NCBI RefSeq assembly: GCF_018619185.1
Contig: NZ_JAAXYC010000060.1
Coordinates: 1-33,965 of the forward strand
Source of the DNA: Streptomyces sp. McG3
GTDB taxonomy: Bacteria; Actinomycetota; Actinomycetes; Streptomycetales; Streptomycetaceae
DNA: 33,965 nt
Direction of reading: 5' to 3'
Shown: piece after piece, positions 15,800 to 24,028 of the stretch
Layout of the letters: each line of letters begins with the position of its first letter
Numbering within the stretch: position 1 is the stretch's first letter
Made by a program: the position numbers and the translations under genes
Notes under the pieces: generated by a model
Database searches by the model: none
Told to the model about the DNA's origin: nothing
The model's input: the letters and a program-made list of their open reading frames with translations, nothing else

Positions 15800-17470
15800 G
15801 TGGCCAACGACGGATTCGACTTCTCACCCGGGGCCCAGATCCCGATCCAGGGCTCGGGCGGCCAGACCGTGGCGACCAATGCCCTGGCCTCGGCGGCGTA
15901 CCGGGACAGTCCGGTGGAGACGATCCTCGACGCCAACAGCGAGTGGCACAAGTCGGTGGTGAAGCCGGGCTCCTCGAAACTCTTCAAGTCCGACTACTTC
16001 AAACCGAATCTCGGCGAGGCGTTCGCCCGTGCCGTCCAGGACCGGATGCTCGGCGGCGCCCGCAAGGCGCTCATCCAGTCCTTCGGCACGGACCCGCAGA
16101 CCGTGGTGGAGCACTGCCTGTCGGCGAACAACCTGCGCAAGGCCCGTGACACCCGCCTCACCCTGGTGACCGTGGTGTTCGGCGTCCTGTTCCTGCCCGG
16201 CATGCTGGCCTGGGTGATCGCCTTCCGGGTCCGGGACGCGCTCAACAAGTCCAAGGACACGGCGTTCCGCGCGGTCGGCACGGTCCTCCTGGCCGCCTTC
16301 GGGATCGGCGCGCTGGTCCTGATGGTCAAGCTCCCCCTGGACGGGCTGCTCGCGCTCTACGTCCGGGGTGCGCTCATCGCCCCGGTGATCGGCTGGCTGA
16401 TCGCCAAGCGGATCGCGGAGACCTCGGCCAAGGACATGCGGGCCCGCTGGGAAGGCCTGCTCTCCGGCACCGGGGTGATCGCGAAGATCCCCGAGGCGGT
16501 GCCGAAGAACCCCAACGAGACCGCCCGCGAGGCCATGCGCCAGGGCCTGGAGAAGCTGTCGGCCGAGCAGCAGTCGAACGCCGTCTTCTACGCCGGTCCC
16601 AAGGGCGTCCTCGGGATGGGCACCCGTTGGGGCAGCTGGCAGCTGGCCGAGGAGCTGCTCCCCAAGGACCCGACGAAGGAGATCCACCAGTTCCGCAGCT
16701 GGGACCTGATCCGGATCATCCACGACCAGCTGAAGATGCTGGAGCGCGGACCGCTGAACACCGGCGGCTTCCCCAAGCCGTCCGTGAAGCACTGGGTCGT
16801 CTCGCCCATCGGGGAGAACGCCGACTCCGTCACGCGCCCCGAGGGCGAGGACGTCGCCACCTTCCAGGTGAAGCCCCACGAGATACAGCGGATCTGCAAT
16901 CACCAGCAGTTCGGCAGCGGTGACCGGCACTACCTGGGCGTCCAGTTCACCCTGTGGGACGGCCAGCTGGTGATCACCATGATGATCACCGTCACCGTGC
17001 TCCACGAGACCCTGCGCATCGAGGTCACGGGCCACGCGCTGGGGCCGGTGCACGGGCTGTTCCTCTCCAAGCCGGCGGCGAAGACGAAGACGGTCAACAA
17101 GACCGTCCGCTTCTGGGAGACCCGTGACGTACAGCTGGCGCTGGTGGACGCGAAGGAGGTCGTCCGGCTCGCCCTGCGCGCCCCGCTCACCTGGTATCCG
17201 CCGCTGCTGGACTACCTGGGCGGGAAGATAGTGCTGCCCGAGCCGTTCGGGCTGCGGCACGCTTGGGCGGCCAAGCCGTGGAACCACCGCTTCATGGCGG
17301 ACGACGCGATGCGCGCCGCCACCCCGGTGCTGCGGGCCGTCCACACGGCGGCGATGCGCGTCCTCGCGGAGAACGGCGTCGACACGGAGCGCTTCGACAA
17401 CCGCTCGATGATACTGAGCGGCCTCGTCCAGGACCCGGCCCCGCGCAAGGCTGACGTCTACGACGCGTAG
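15800..17470 (+). CDS. Conserved membrane protein of unknown function
   Basis: I do not recognise a functional family. The 556-residue product starts at GTG 15800 (MANDGFDFSPGAQIPIQG). Residues 1-115 are soluble. Three membrane helices follow at about 119-143, 157-177 and 181-204, and then a large soluble domain of some 350 residues with no cysteine-rich or nucleotide-binding motif I can identify. The topology suggests a membrane-anchored cytoplasmic domain. The ribosome binding site is weak (GTGGGGGCGACAG). It lies alone on the plus strand between the EF-G2 gene and a convergent HIT gene, and an 18-bp palindrome terminates it. A homologue sits at this place in other Streptomyces as far as I recall. 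Confidence 0.85.
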   Translation: MANDGFDFSPGAQIPIQGSGGQTVATNALASAAYRDSPVETILDANSEWHKSVVKPGSSKLFKSDYFKPNLGEAFARAVQDRMLGGARKALIQSFGTDPQTVVEHCLSANNLRKARDTRLTLVTVVFGVLFLPGMLAWVIAFRVRDALNKSKDTAFRAVGTVLLAAFGIGALVLMVKLPLDGLLALYVRGALIAPVIGWLIAKRIAETSAKDMRARWEGLLSGTGVIAKIPEAVPKNPNETAREAMRQGLEKLSAEQQSNAVFYAGPKGVLGMGTRWGSWQLAEELLPKDPTKEIHQFRSWDLIRIIHDQLKMLERGPLNTGGFPKPSVKHWVVSPIGENADSVTRPEGEDVATFQVKPHEIQRICNHQQFGSGDRHYLGVQFTLWDGQLVITMMITVTVLHETLRIEVTGHALGPVHGLFLSKPAAKTKTVNKTVRFWETRDVQLALVDAKEVVRLALRAPLTWYPPLLDYLGGKIVLPEPFGLRHAWAAKPWNHRFMADDAMRAATPVLRAVHTAAMRVLAENGVDTERFDNRSMILSGLVQDPAPRKADVYDA

Positions 17471-17479
17471 GAACGTGAC

Positions 17480-17515
17480 GAGAGGGGGGAGGCCCGGCCG
17501 GGCCTCCCCCCTCTC
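17480..17515. terminator. Bidirectional terminator between convergent genes
   Basis: A perfect 36-base palindrome (18-bp arms 17480-17497 and 17498-17515) lies between the stop codons of the 556-residue membrane protein (plus) and the HIT gene (minus). It would form a long GC-rich hairpin in either transcript. Confidence 0.85.
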
Positions 17516-17525
17516 CGTACCGTGC

Positions 17526-18089
17526 TCAGAGGGCCGGCAGTTCGCCCGTCGGCCAGGCGCCCGCCAGCATCGCCCGGGTGTCGCCGAGCAGCTGGGGCAA
17601 CACCTTGGTGTGACCGATGACGGGCATGAAGTTGGTGTCCCCGCCCCAGCGCGGCACCAGATGCTGGTGCAGATGCGCGGCGATCCCGGCACCGGCCACG
17701 GAGCCCTGGTTCATGCCGATGTTGAAGCCGTGCGCCCCGGAGGCGGCCCGCAGCGCGATCATCGCCCGCTTGGTGAAGTCCGCCAGCTCCGCCGTCTCGG
17801 GGCCGTCCAGTTCGGTGTAGTCGGCCACATGACGGTAGGGGACGACCATGAGGTGACCACCGTTGTACGGGTACAGGTTCAGCACCGCGTAGACGTGCTC
17901 GCCGCGCGCCACGAGGAGCCCGTCCTCGTCGGATTTGGCAGGGATCGAACAGAACGGACAACCGTCCTCGGCGCCCGGGCCGCTCGGCTTGTTCTCGCCC
18001 TGGATGTACGCCATCCGGTGGGGAGTCCACAGGCGCTGGAATGCGTCGGGCGTCCCCACGCCGATCTGCTGCTCCGGCTCACTCGTCAT
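17526..18089 (-). CDS. HIT-family protein, probable Ap4A phosphorylase/hydrolase
   Basis: The 187-residue protein has the histidine triad HLHQHLVP (His139, His141, His143), characteristic of nucleotidyl hydrolases and phosphorylases, and a CPFC pair at 44-47 that may bind zinc with downstream histidines. It begins MTSEPEQQIGVGTPDAFQRLW; an ATG four codons upstream (18101) is an alternative. In Mycobacterium tuberculosis the HIT protein adjacent to thrS and pgsA was characterised as a diadenosine tetraphosphate phosphorylase, so the same activity is the best inference here. Aminoacyl-tRNA synthetases generate Ap4A, which fits the proximity to thrS. Confidence 0.88.
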   Translation of the reverse strand: MTSEPEQQIGVGTPDAFQRLWTPHRMAYIQGENKPSGPGAEDGCPFCSIPAKSDEDGLLVARGEHVYAVLNLYPYNGGHLMVVPYRHVADYTELDGPETAELADFTKRAMIALRAASGAHGFNIGMNQGSVAGAGIAAHLHQHLVPRWGGDTNFMPVIGHTKVLPQLLGDTRAMLAGAWPTGELPAL

Positions 18090-18167
18090 GCCGATCAGCA
18101 TATTGCGTCGCCCCGGCGGAGCGTGTCGCCGGGGCCGCACCGCCCGGCCGCCCGCGATGCTGAGGCG

Positions 18168-18845
18168 ATGAGCGACCGACCCGCCCCCGAGCCACCCGCC
18201 CGGCTGACCCGCTGGGAGCAGCGCACGGAGGTTCCGCTCTTCGCCGCGGGGCTGCTCTTCCTGGCCGGGTACGCGGTCCGGGTGCTGACCCCGCACGACG
18301 ACGAGCCCTGGAACGACCTCGCCCTGATCCTCGTCTGGTCGACCTGGCTGGTGTTCCTCGTGGACTACGGGACGCGGCTGCGGCTCAGCGGACTGGGCGC
18401 GCGCTTCCCGCGCGCGCACTGGCTCGACACCCTGGTCCTGCTGCTGCCCTTGCTGCGCCCGCTGCGCATGGTCAAGGTGTACACGGCGGTGCAGCAACGC
18501 CGCGACCGACCGCGGCTCAGCCTGTACGCGCGAGTGATCTCGTACGCGGGCCTGACCGCCGCCCTGCTCGGCTTCGCCGCCTCGCTCGCGGTCTACCACC
18601 TGGAGCACACGGCCCCCGGCGCCTCGATCCGCACGTTCGGCGACGCGGTGTGGTGGGCGTGCGCGACGCTCACGACGGTCGGGTACGGCGACGTCGCCCC
18701 GGTCACGTTCTGGGGCCGGACGGTCGCGGCGGGGCTGATGGCCGGCGGCCTGGCGCTGCTCGGCGCGGTCACGGGGTCGTTCTCGTCCTGGCTGATCCAG
18801 GTGTTCACCCGGGAGGACGAGAAACGGCCCCCGGAGCGCGGTTGA
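18168..18845 (+). CDS. Potassium channel family protein
   Basis: The 225-residue membrane protein has the potassium selectivity filter TTVGYGD at 169-175, between a pore helix and a final transmembrane helix (about 185-212). Ahead of it are hydrophobic segments at roughly 22-40, 50-66, 86-97 and 126-143. The short fourth-helix-like stretch LLLPLLRPLRMVKV (91-104) carries spaced Arg/Lys residues, as in voltage-sensor domains, so this resembles a compact six-helix channel. The start is ATG 18168, divergent from the HIT gene across a 78-base gap. The stop codon lies inside the loop of the terminator hairpin that it shares with thrS. Confidence 0.88.
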   Translation: MSDRPAPEPPARLTRWEQRTEVPLFAAGLLFLAGYAVRVLTPHDDEPWNDLALILVWSTWLVFLVDYGTRLRLSGLGARFPRAHWLDTLVLLLPLLRPLRMVKVYTAVQQRRDRPRLSLYARVISYAGLTAALLGFAASLAVYHLEHTAPGASIRTFGDAVWWACATLTTVGYGDVAPVTFWGRTVAAGLMAGGLALLGAVTGSFSSWLIQVFTREDEKRPPERG

Positions 18846-18861
18846 CGCTCCGGGGGCCGTT
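18824..18861. terminator. Bidirectional terminator between channel gene and thrS
   Basis: A 16-bp perfect stem (18824-18839 with 18846-18861) has a 6-base loop containing the TGA stop codon of the potassium channel gene. It starts 13 bases past the thrS stop on the opposite strand, so it serves both convergent genes. Confidence 0.85.
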
Positions 18862-18874
18862 CCCGCGTGACGGA

Positions 18875-20851
18875 TCAGACCTGTACGCGGTCCTCGACGG
18901 CCTTCGCGATCTTGGCGAGGGCCTCGTCGACCGGAATGCCGTTCTCCTGCGAACCATCGCGGTAGCGGAAGGAGACGGCGCCGTTGGCCATGTCCTCATC
19001 ACCAGCGATGATCATGAAGGGCACCTTGGCCTTCTGCTGGTTGCGGATCTTCTTCTGCATCCGGTCCGAGGACGCGTCCACGTCCACCCGCAGCCCCTGC
19101 TTGCGCGCCTTGGCGGCGAACTCCTGGAGGTAGGGGATGTGGGCGTCGCCGATCGGGATGCCGACCGCCTGCACCGGGGCGAGCCAGACCGGGAACGCGC
19201 CCGCGTAGTGCTCCAGGAGCACGGCGAAGAAGCGCTCGATGGAGCCGAACAGGGCACGGTGGATCATGACCGGGCGCTGCTTGGAACCGTCCGGCCCGGT
19301 GTACTCCAGGTCGAAGCGCTCCGGCAGGTTGAAGTCGAGCTGCACGGTCGACATCTGCCAGGTGCGGCCGATGGCGTCCTTGCACTGCACGGAGATCTTC
19401 GGGCCGTAGAACGCGGCGCCGCCCGGGTCCGGGACCAGGGGCAGGCCCTGCTTCTCGGCGACCTGACGCAACGTCTCGGTGGCCTCTTCCCAGGTCTCGT
19501 CGGAGCCGACGTACTTCTCCGGGTCCTTGGTGGAGAGCTCCAGGTAGAAGTCGGTGAGCCCGTAGTCGCGGAGCAGGTTCAGCACGAAGGTGAGCGTGCG
19601 GTCGAGCTCCTGGGCCATCTGCTCCTTGGTGCAGTAGATGTGCGCGTCGTCCTGCGTGAAACCGCGCGAGCGGGTCAGGCCGTGCACGACGCCCGACTTC
19701 TCGTACCGGTACACGGTGCCGAACTCGAACAGGCGCAGCGGCAGTTCGCGGTACGAGCGGCCGCGCGCGTCGAAGATCAGGTTGTGCATCGGGCAGTTCA
19801 TCGGCTTGAGGTAGTAGTCCACCCCGTCGTCGAGCTGCATGGGCGGGTACATGCCGTCGGCGTACCAGTCCAGGTGGCCGGACTTCTCGAAGAGCTTGCC
19901 CTTGGTGGCGTGCGGGCTGTAGACGAACTCGTAGCCCTCCTCCTCGTGACGGCGGCGCGAGTAGTCCTCCATGGCCCGGCGGATGACGCCGCCCTTGGGG
20001 TGGAAGACCGCGAGGCCGGGGCCGATCTCGTCGGGGAAGGAGAAGAGGTCCAGCTCGTTGCCGAGCTTGCGGTGGTCGCGCTTGGCGGCCTCCTCCAGGA
20101 ACTCCAGGTGCGCCTTCAGCTCGTCCTTGGTCGGCCAGGCGGTGCCGTAGATGCGCTGGAGCATCGGGTTCTTCTCGCTGCCGCGCCAGTACGCCGCGGC
20201 GTTGCGCATCAGCTTGAACGCCGGGATGAACCGGGTGGTGGGCAGGTGCGGACCCCGGCAGAGGTCCTTCCAGCACAGGTCGCCGGTCTTCGGGTCGAGG
20301 TTGTCGTAGATGGTCAGCTCGCCGCCGCCCACCTCGACGTCCGCGCCGTCGTCCAAGGAGGCGGAACCCTTGATGCCGATGAGCTCCAGCTTGTACGGCT
20401 CGTCGGCCAGCTCCTCGCGGGCGGCCTCGTCGGAGACCACGCGGCGGGCGAACTTCTGGCCCCGCTTCTGGATCTCCTGCATCTTCTTCTCGATGGCCTT
20501 GAGGTCCTCGGGCGTGAACGGCTTCTCGACGTCGAAGTCGTAGTAGAAGCCGTCCTTGACCGGCGGGCCGATGCCGAGCTTGGCGTCGGGGAAGAGCTCC
20601 TGCACGGCCTGGGCCATGACGTGCGCGGTGGAGTGGCGCAGGATGTTGAGGCCGTCCTCGGAGGAGATCTCCACCGGCTCGACGCTCTCGCCGTCCTGGA
20701 GCTCGTGGGAGAGGTCCTTCAGCTCGCCGCCGATGCGCGCGGCGACGACGGTGCGCTGACCGGGGAAGAGCTCGCCGGCCGTCGTGCCCGTCGTCACCAC
20801 GTGCTCTTCCCGCTCGGAATCGCGTTGGATGATCACACGGACGTCTGACAC
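18875..20851 (-). CDS. thrS: Threonyl-tRNA synthetase
   Basis: A class II synthetase that charges tRNA-Thr. The 658-residue protein has an N-terminal TGS domain (about 1-62), the SAD editing domain with HSTAH (73-77) and CRGPH (198-202), a linker, the class II core with Cys353 in MNCPMHN (a zinc ligand position), and a C-terminal anticodon-binding domain from about 550. The start is GTG at 20849-20851 with CAGGAGA seven bases upstream. Only 97 bases separate it from the next gene upstream. I found no T-box leader. Confidence 0.97.
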   Translation of the reverse strand: MSDVRVIIQRDSEREEHVVTTGTTAGELFPGQRTVVAARIGGELKDLSHELQDGESVEPVEISSEDGLNILRHSTAHVMAQAVQELFPDAKLGIGPPVKDGFYYDFDVEKPFTPEDLKAIEKKMQEIQKRGQKFARRVVSDEAAREELADEPYKLELIGIKGSASLDDGADVEVGGGELTIYDNLDPKTGDLCWKDLCRGPHLPTTRFIPAFKLMRNAAAYWRGSEKNPMLQRIYGTAWPTKDELKAHLEFLEEAAKRDHRKLGNELDLFSFPDEIGPGLAVFHPKGGVIRRAMEDYSRRRHEEEGYEFVYSPHATKGKLFEKSGHLDWYADGMYPPMQLDDGVDYYLKPMNCPMHNLIFDARGRSYRELPLRLFEFGTVYRYEKSGVVHGLTRSRGFTQDDAHIYCTKEQMAQELDRTLTFVLNLLRDYGLTDFYLELSTKDPEKYVGSDETWEEATETLRQVAEKQGLPLVPDPGGAAFYGPKISVQCKDAIGRTWQMSTVQLDFNLPERFDLEYTGPDGSKQRPVMIHRALFGSIERFFAVLLEHYAGAFPVWLAPVQAVGIPIGDAHIPYLQEFAAKARKQGLRVDVDASSDRMQKKIRNQQKAKVPFMIIAGDEDMANGAVSFRYRDGSQENGIPVDEALAKIAKAVEDRVQV

Positions 20852-20950
20852 CGGTCTCTCCTGACTGAGGGGGCGCCTGCCTTCACATGGCCAAGCACTG
20901 CGAATCGTACCGAGCCGTACGCCCCCGACGCGAACGCCTTCCGAGCCGGG

Positions 20951-22204
20951 CTACGGCTCCTCCCCCGCGCACGCCTCCTCGAAGAAGTCGACGTTCTCCT
21001 GGAGGGCTTTCATCAGCCGGTCCCGCTCCGCCTCGTCGACCTGGACGGGCGCGACCTGACAGGCCCCGGTGAGCCGCCGGAAGCCGCCCCGGTTCTCCAG
21101 CCGCCCCTCCACGCGCAGCGGCAGCCCCACGAGGTGGGCGTGGCCCGCGATGCGGTACGCCTCCTCGTCCAGCTCCACGCGGACGTGAGCGACCTCGGCC
21201 CCGGCCAGTACCCGCAGCCGTACGATCCCGGCGCCGCGCGGCCCCGACCGGCGCAGCCGGACCACCGCGCCGGTCAGCCGCACCTGCACGGCGGGTTCGT
21301 CGCGGAGGTAGCGGGCTCCGGCGGCGCGCAGGGCGGGCAGGTCGCCCGGGGAGAACTCGACGGGCGCGGGGCGGGCCGGGCAGCCGTCCGGGGTGCCCGC
21401 GGCGGGCGCCCACCGCAGGTCGATCCCGGCCCCCTCGGAGCCGCGCACCAGGGCGATCAGCGCCTCGGTCAGCTCCCGGCCGACGCCCGCCGCGACCGCG
21501 CTGTCGAAGGCCTCCATGCCGCCGGTGGCCCTCTGGTAGTCCACCGCCTCGCGGGTGGCGTGCAGGGCGTGGCAGAGCCGCACGGCGACGGCCCGGCCGG
21601 AGGCGACCGGGACGTAAGCGGTGAGGCCCCGGCCGTCGGCTCCGGGCCCGATCAGGGCGTCGTCCAGGGCGGCGCGCGCCTTCCGGCGGTGCCGGGCCCC
21701 GTGGTAGCCGACCCGGCCGCGGGCCGCGAGGGCCCCGGCCATGAGGACCTGCCGGGCGGCCGAGCGCAGCTCCTCCGCCTCGGTCCAGCCCGAGGCGCCC
21801 GCGGCTCCGGCCGCCGACTCGGGGACCTCGCGCCACCAGCGGATCTCGTCGCTGGGCAGGGTGAGGGAGACGAGGATGTCGCGGGCGGAGGGGGCGGCGC
21901 TGCGGGCGAGGGCGAGAAGGGCCTCCTCGATCAGCTCCCCGCTGTCGGGGAAGCCCGCGCTCTCGGGCACCAGCAGGCTCGTCGTCCCGGCGACGGATCC
22001 GGGCGGGGTCCAGCGGCCGTAGCGTCCCGGTGCTCCCCCGCGCCGCTGCCAGCCGTGCCGGCGCAGGAGGGCCCCGAGGACGGCGGGGTCGGGCAGTTCG
22101 CCACCGGCCCCGGCGAGTGGCGGGGGCCCGGGGCGGGCGGTGGGATGCGAGCGGGCGGCGGGCAGTCCCGCTCCGCCCGTGGGCTCGTCCATCGACCGGT
22201 GCAT
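20951..22204 (-). CDS. Unrecognised 417-residue protein coupled to a DUF4365-like gene
   Basis: I do not recognise a family. The chosen ATG (22202-22204) shares one base with the stop of the gene before it (TGATG), so the two are almost certainly translated together. A second Met four codons later is possible. The protein is soluble with no membrane segment. Residues 1-45 are Pro/Gly-rich; then comes a helical region with WFREVP-like aromatic-acidic patches, Ala-rich helices and a C-terminal third of probable beta strands (VQVRLTGAVVRLRRSG, VRVELDEEAYRIAGHAHLVGLPLRVEGRLE), ending in an acidic tail CAGEEP. The strand-rich part could be an OB- or beta-barrel-like fold, but this is a guess. No catalytic motif is clear. 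Confidence 0.8.
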   Translation of the reverse strand: MHRSMDEPTGGAGLPAARSHPTARPGPPPLAGAGGELPDPAVLGALLRRHGWQRRGGAPGRYGRWTPPGSVAGTTSLLVPESAGFPDSGELIEEALLALARSAAPSARDILVSLTLPSDEIRWWREVPESAAGAAGASGWTEAEELRSAARQVLMAGALAARGRVGYHGARHRRKARAALDDALIGPGADGRGLTAYVPVASGRAVAVRLCHALHATREAVDYQRATGGMEAFDSAVAAGVGRELTEALIALVRGSEGAGIDLRWAPAAGTPDGCPARPAPVEFSPGDLPALRAAGARYLRDEPAVQVRLTGAVVRLRRSGPRGAGIVRLRVLAGAEVAHVRVELDEEAYRIAGHAHLVGLPLRVEGRLENRGGFRRLTGACQVAPVQVDEAERDRLMKALQENVDFFEEACAGEEP

Positions 22205-22800
22205 CAGGGTCTCCCTCCGGCCCCGACCCGGGCCATGATGTCGCAGAGTGCGCGGTCGTCGAAGATCCGCGAGGTCGGGATGCGCACAGTGGTCCGGTAC
22301 CGGCCCGTCACCGCGTGGCCGGCCAGGTTGGTCCAGTAGCAGCAGTGGCGCAGGTCGAGGCCCCCGGGCCCGGCGCGCAGCCAGTCGTCCTGGCTGCGGG
22401 GGACGATCATCACGACCAGGATCTTGTGCACCGACACCGGGCTGCGGGCGAGCTTGACGAGGTGGGCGTTGTCGAGCGTGAAGGAGAACGCCCCGCCCGC
22501 CGGGTGCGGCGGTATCTGGTAGGTGCATTTGAGCTGCACCTTGATGGTCACTTCGTCGTCGACGGTGTGGGCCGGGGCGCCGTGGCTGACGTGCCAGTCG
22601 ATGCCGTTGTCGGGGAAGGGCTGGGACAGGGAGCATCCCGCCGCCGCCGCGACGGCGTGCAGATAGCCCACCTGAAGGGTCTCCATGCAGGCGGTGGTGG
22701 CGAGGGAGCCGCGCAGCGGCGCGTCGAGCTGCTGCGGCGGCCGGGGCCCGATGGCCTCGGCGCGGGCGGTCCCCCCGGGGTCGGGCTGCGCGAGCGCCAT
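22204..22800 (-). CDS. DUF4365-like protein with PD-(D/E)XK-type nuclease motif
   Basis: The start is ATG at 22798-22800, with GGAAGG 11 bases upstream, giving 198 residues. A longer frame to 22920 is open but its codons lose the strong GC third-position bias, so it is probably leader. The pattern GCSLSQPFPDNGIDWHV, then VTIKVQLKCT, gives Asp68 and Gln89-X-Lys91, the D...QXK arrangement of Mrr-like restriction endonuclease folds. Later LVVMIVP, W and CCYWTNLAG also match the DUF4365 layout as I know it. A nuclease or DNA-binding role is inferred only. The stop overlaps the following gene by one base. A helix around ACMETLQVGYLHAVAAAAG precedes the core. Confidence 0.75.
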   Translation of the reverse strand: MALAQPDPGGTARAEAIGPRPPQQLDAPLRGSLATTACMETLQVGYLHAVAAAAGCSLSQPFPDNGIDWHVSHGAPAHTVDDEVTIKVQLKCTYQIPPHPAGGAFSFTLDNAHLVKLARSPVSVHKILVVMIVPRSQDDWLRAGPGGLDLRHCCYWTNLAGHAVTGRYRTTVRIPTSRIFDDRALCDIMARVGAGGRP

Positions 22801-23026
22801 GGCTCCGAGTGCCTTCCGGGCGTGCCGATCGATGGCAGGTGGTCTGCCGGCGGGTGTCGTGGGCTGGACGGATCGTCGGACGCCGGAGGCAACTTCCCCG
22901 CGTCCCAACTGTGTTGTCACCGCATCGGACCGCCCGCAAACGGCGTATCAGGCAAACAGCCCGGGTATCACCGATATCGGGCAGAGGAATCATTCCATCT
23001 GCCGTGCGGGTGCGAGGAGTTCGGGG

Positions 23027-23752
23027 ATGATGCACTGGTTCGAGGGGCCACTGGCCGCTTTTGACACGGAGACAACAGGCGTGGACGTCGAGCAGGACCG
23101 GATCGTCTCGGCCGCTCTCGTCGCGCAGGACACCGCGGGCGGTCGCGTCCGCGTCACGCGCTGGCTGGTCAATCCGGGCGTTCCGGTCCCGCCGGGGGCG
23201 ACCGAGATCCACGGTCTGACCGACGATCACCTTCAGCGAAACGGGCGTTGGCCCGCCCCGGTGATGGACGAGATAGCCCGGGCCCTGGCGGAGAGCTGCG
23301 CGACCGGCCGGCCGCTCGTCGTGATGAACGCCCCCTTCGACCTGACGCTGCTGGACCGGGAGCTGAAACGGCACCGGGCGTCGTCGCTGGCCGGCTATCT
23401 GGACGGGGTGCCGATGCGCGTCGTGGATCCGCGGGTGCTGGACAAACACCTGGACCGCTACCGCAAGGGCCGTCGTACGCTCACGGATCTGTGCGCGAGT
23501 TACGAGGTGGTGCTCGACGGCGCCCATGACGCGGCGGCCGACGCGACCGCTTCGCTGGAGCTGGTACGGGCGGTGTGCCGGCGCTTCTCGACCCGGCTGG
23601 AGCGGCTGTCGCCGTCCGAGCTGCACGCCTTGCAGGCGACCTGGCACGCGGCCCAGGCCCGTGGCCTGGAGGCGTGGTTCGCGAAGAGCGGGACGCCGGA
23701 GACGGTGGATCCGGCGTGGCCGCTGCGCCCGGAACTGCCCGCGGCGGCGTGA
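23027..23752 (+). CDS. DnaQ-like 3'-5' exonuclease (DEDDh)
   Basis: The 241-residue product is an RNase-T/DNA polymerase III epsilon family exonuclease. The acidic residues are all present: Asp13 and Glu15 in FDTETTG, Asp105 in NAPFD, and His167 with Asp172 in HDAAADA. It is a stand-alone enzyme with a 55-residue C-terminal extension and no polymerase domain, so it may proofread or trim RNA/DNA ends rather than serve in the replicase. The start is ATG 23027 with GAGGAG seven bases before it; the next ATG follows directly. It is divergent from the DUF4365-like gene across 226 bases and ends at a hairpin terminator. Confidence 0.92.
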   Translation: MMHWFEGPLAAFDTETTGVDVEQDRIVSAALVAQDTAGGRVRVTRWLVNPGVPVPPGATEIHGLTDDHLQRNGRWPAPVMDEIARALAESCATGRPLVVMNAPFDLTLLDRELKRHRASSLAGYLDGVPMRVVDPRVLDKHLDRYRKGRRTLTDLCASYEVVLDGAHDAAADATASLELVRAVCRRFSTRLERLSPSELHALQATWHAAQARGLEAWFAKSGTPETVDPAWPLRPELPAAA

Positions 23753-23775
23753 GGGGTTCGAGGCGTGGGACATGC

Positions 23776-23812
23776 GAAAGCCGGTCCGCGTGATGCTGGC
23801 GGACCGGCTTTC
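23776..23812. terminator. Hairpin terminator shared by exonuclease gene and tRNA-Val
   Basis: A 14-bp perfect stem (23776-23789 with 23799-23812) with a 9-base loop lies 23 bases after the exonuclease stop (plus) and 5 bases past the tRNA-Val 3' end (minus). It can serve both. Confidence 0.8.
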
Positions 23813-23817
23813 CCCGG

Positions 23818-23889
23818 TGGGCGATACTGGGTTCGAACCAGTGACCTCTTCGGTGTGAACGAAGCGCTCTCCCACTGAGCTAATCGCCC
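23818..23889 (-). tRNA. tRNA-Val(CAC), copy 1
   Basis: A 72-base cloverleaf on the minus strand with acceptor GGGCGAT/ATCGCCC, discriminator A, D arm AGCTCAGTGGGAGAGC, anticodon arm CTTCG-TTCACAC-CGAAG (anticodon CAC, reading GUG valine codons) and T arm with GGTTCGAACCC. CCA is not encoded. It is identical over its full length to the copy at 26743-26814. Confidence 0.97.
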
Positions 23890-23902
23890 GGGAACGGGTT
23901 GA

Positions 23903-23932
23903 ACCATACAGGGCTTCGAGGGCTTCGTTCAA
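23903..23932 (-). promoter_or_regulatory. Promoter for tRNA-Val copy 1
   Basis: On the minus strand, TTGAAC (23932-23927) and TATGGT (23908-23903) are separated by 18 bases, with the tRNA starting 13 bases after the -10. Both boxes resemble the housekeeping consensus. Confidence 0.6.
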
Positions 23933-24028
23933 ACTCCTTCCGGCCGGGCTCTACTCAGGGCGCCGCGGCCGGGAAGTGAGTATCCGAGCGCATGTACGGG
24001 CCGGGTGGCCGGGGCCACACTCCCGTAC

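Noticed and set aside
20852..20950. A T-box or other amino-acid-sensing leader upstream of thrS
   Set aside because: The gap is 99 bases, too short for a T-box with an antiterminator, and no T-box core sequence is visible.
22801..22920. An N-terminal extension of the DUF4365-like protein starting from GTG 22920
   Set aside because: Codons in this stretch lose the strong third-position GC bias, and a better ribosome binding site precedes ATG 22800.
22205..23932. A minus-strand frame that would extend the 417-residue protein to nearly 1,000 residues
   Set aside because: The extension runs antisense to the DEDDh exonuclease, through a tRNA gene and the DUF4365-like gene; the TGATG coupled start is far better supported.
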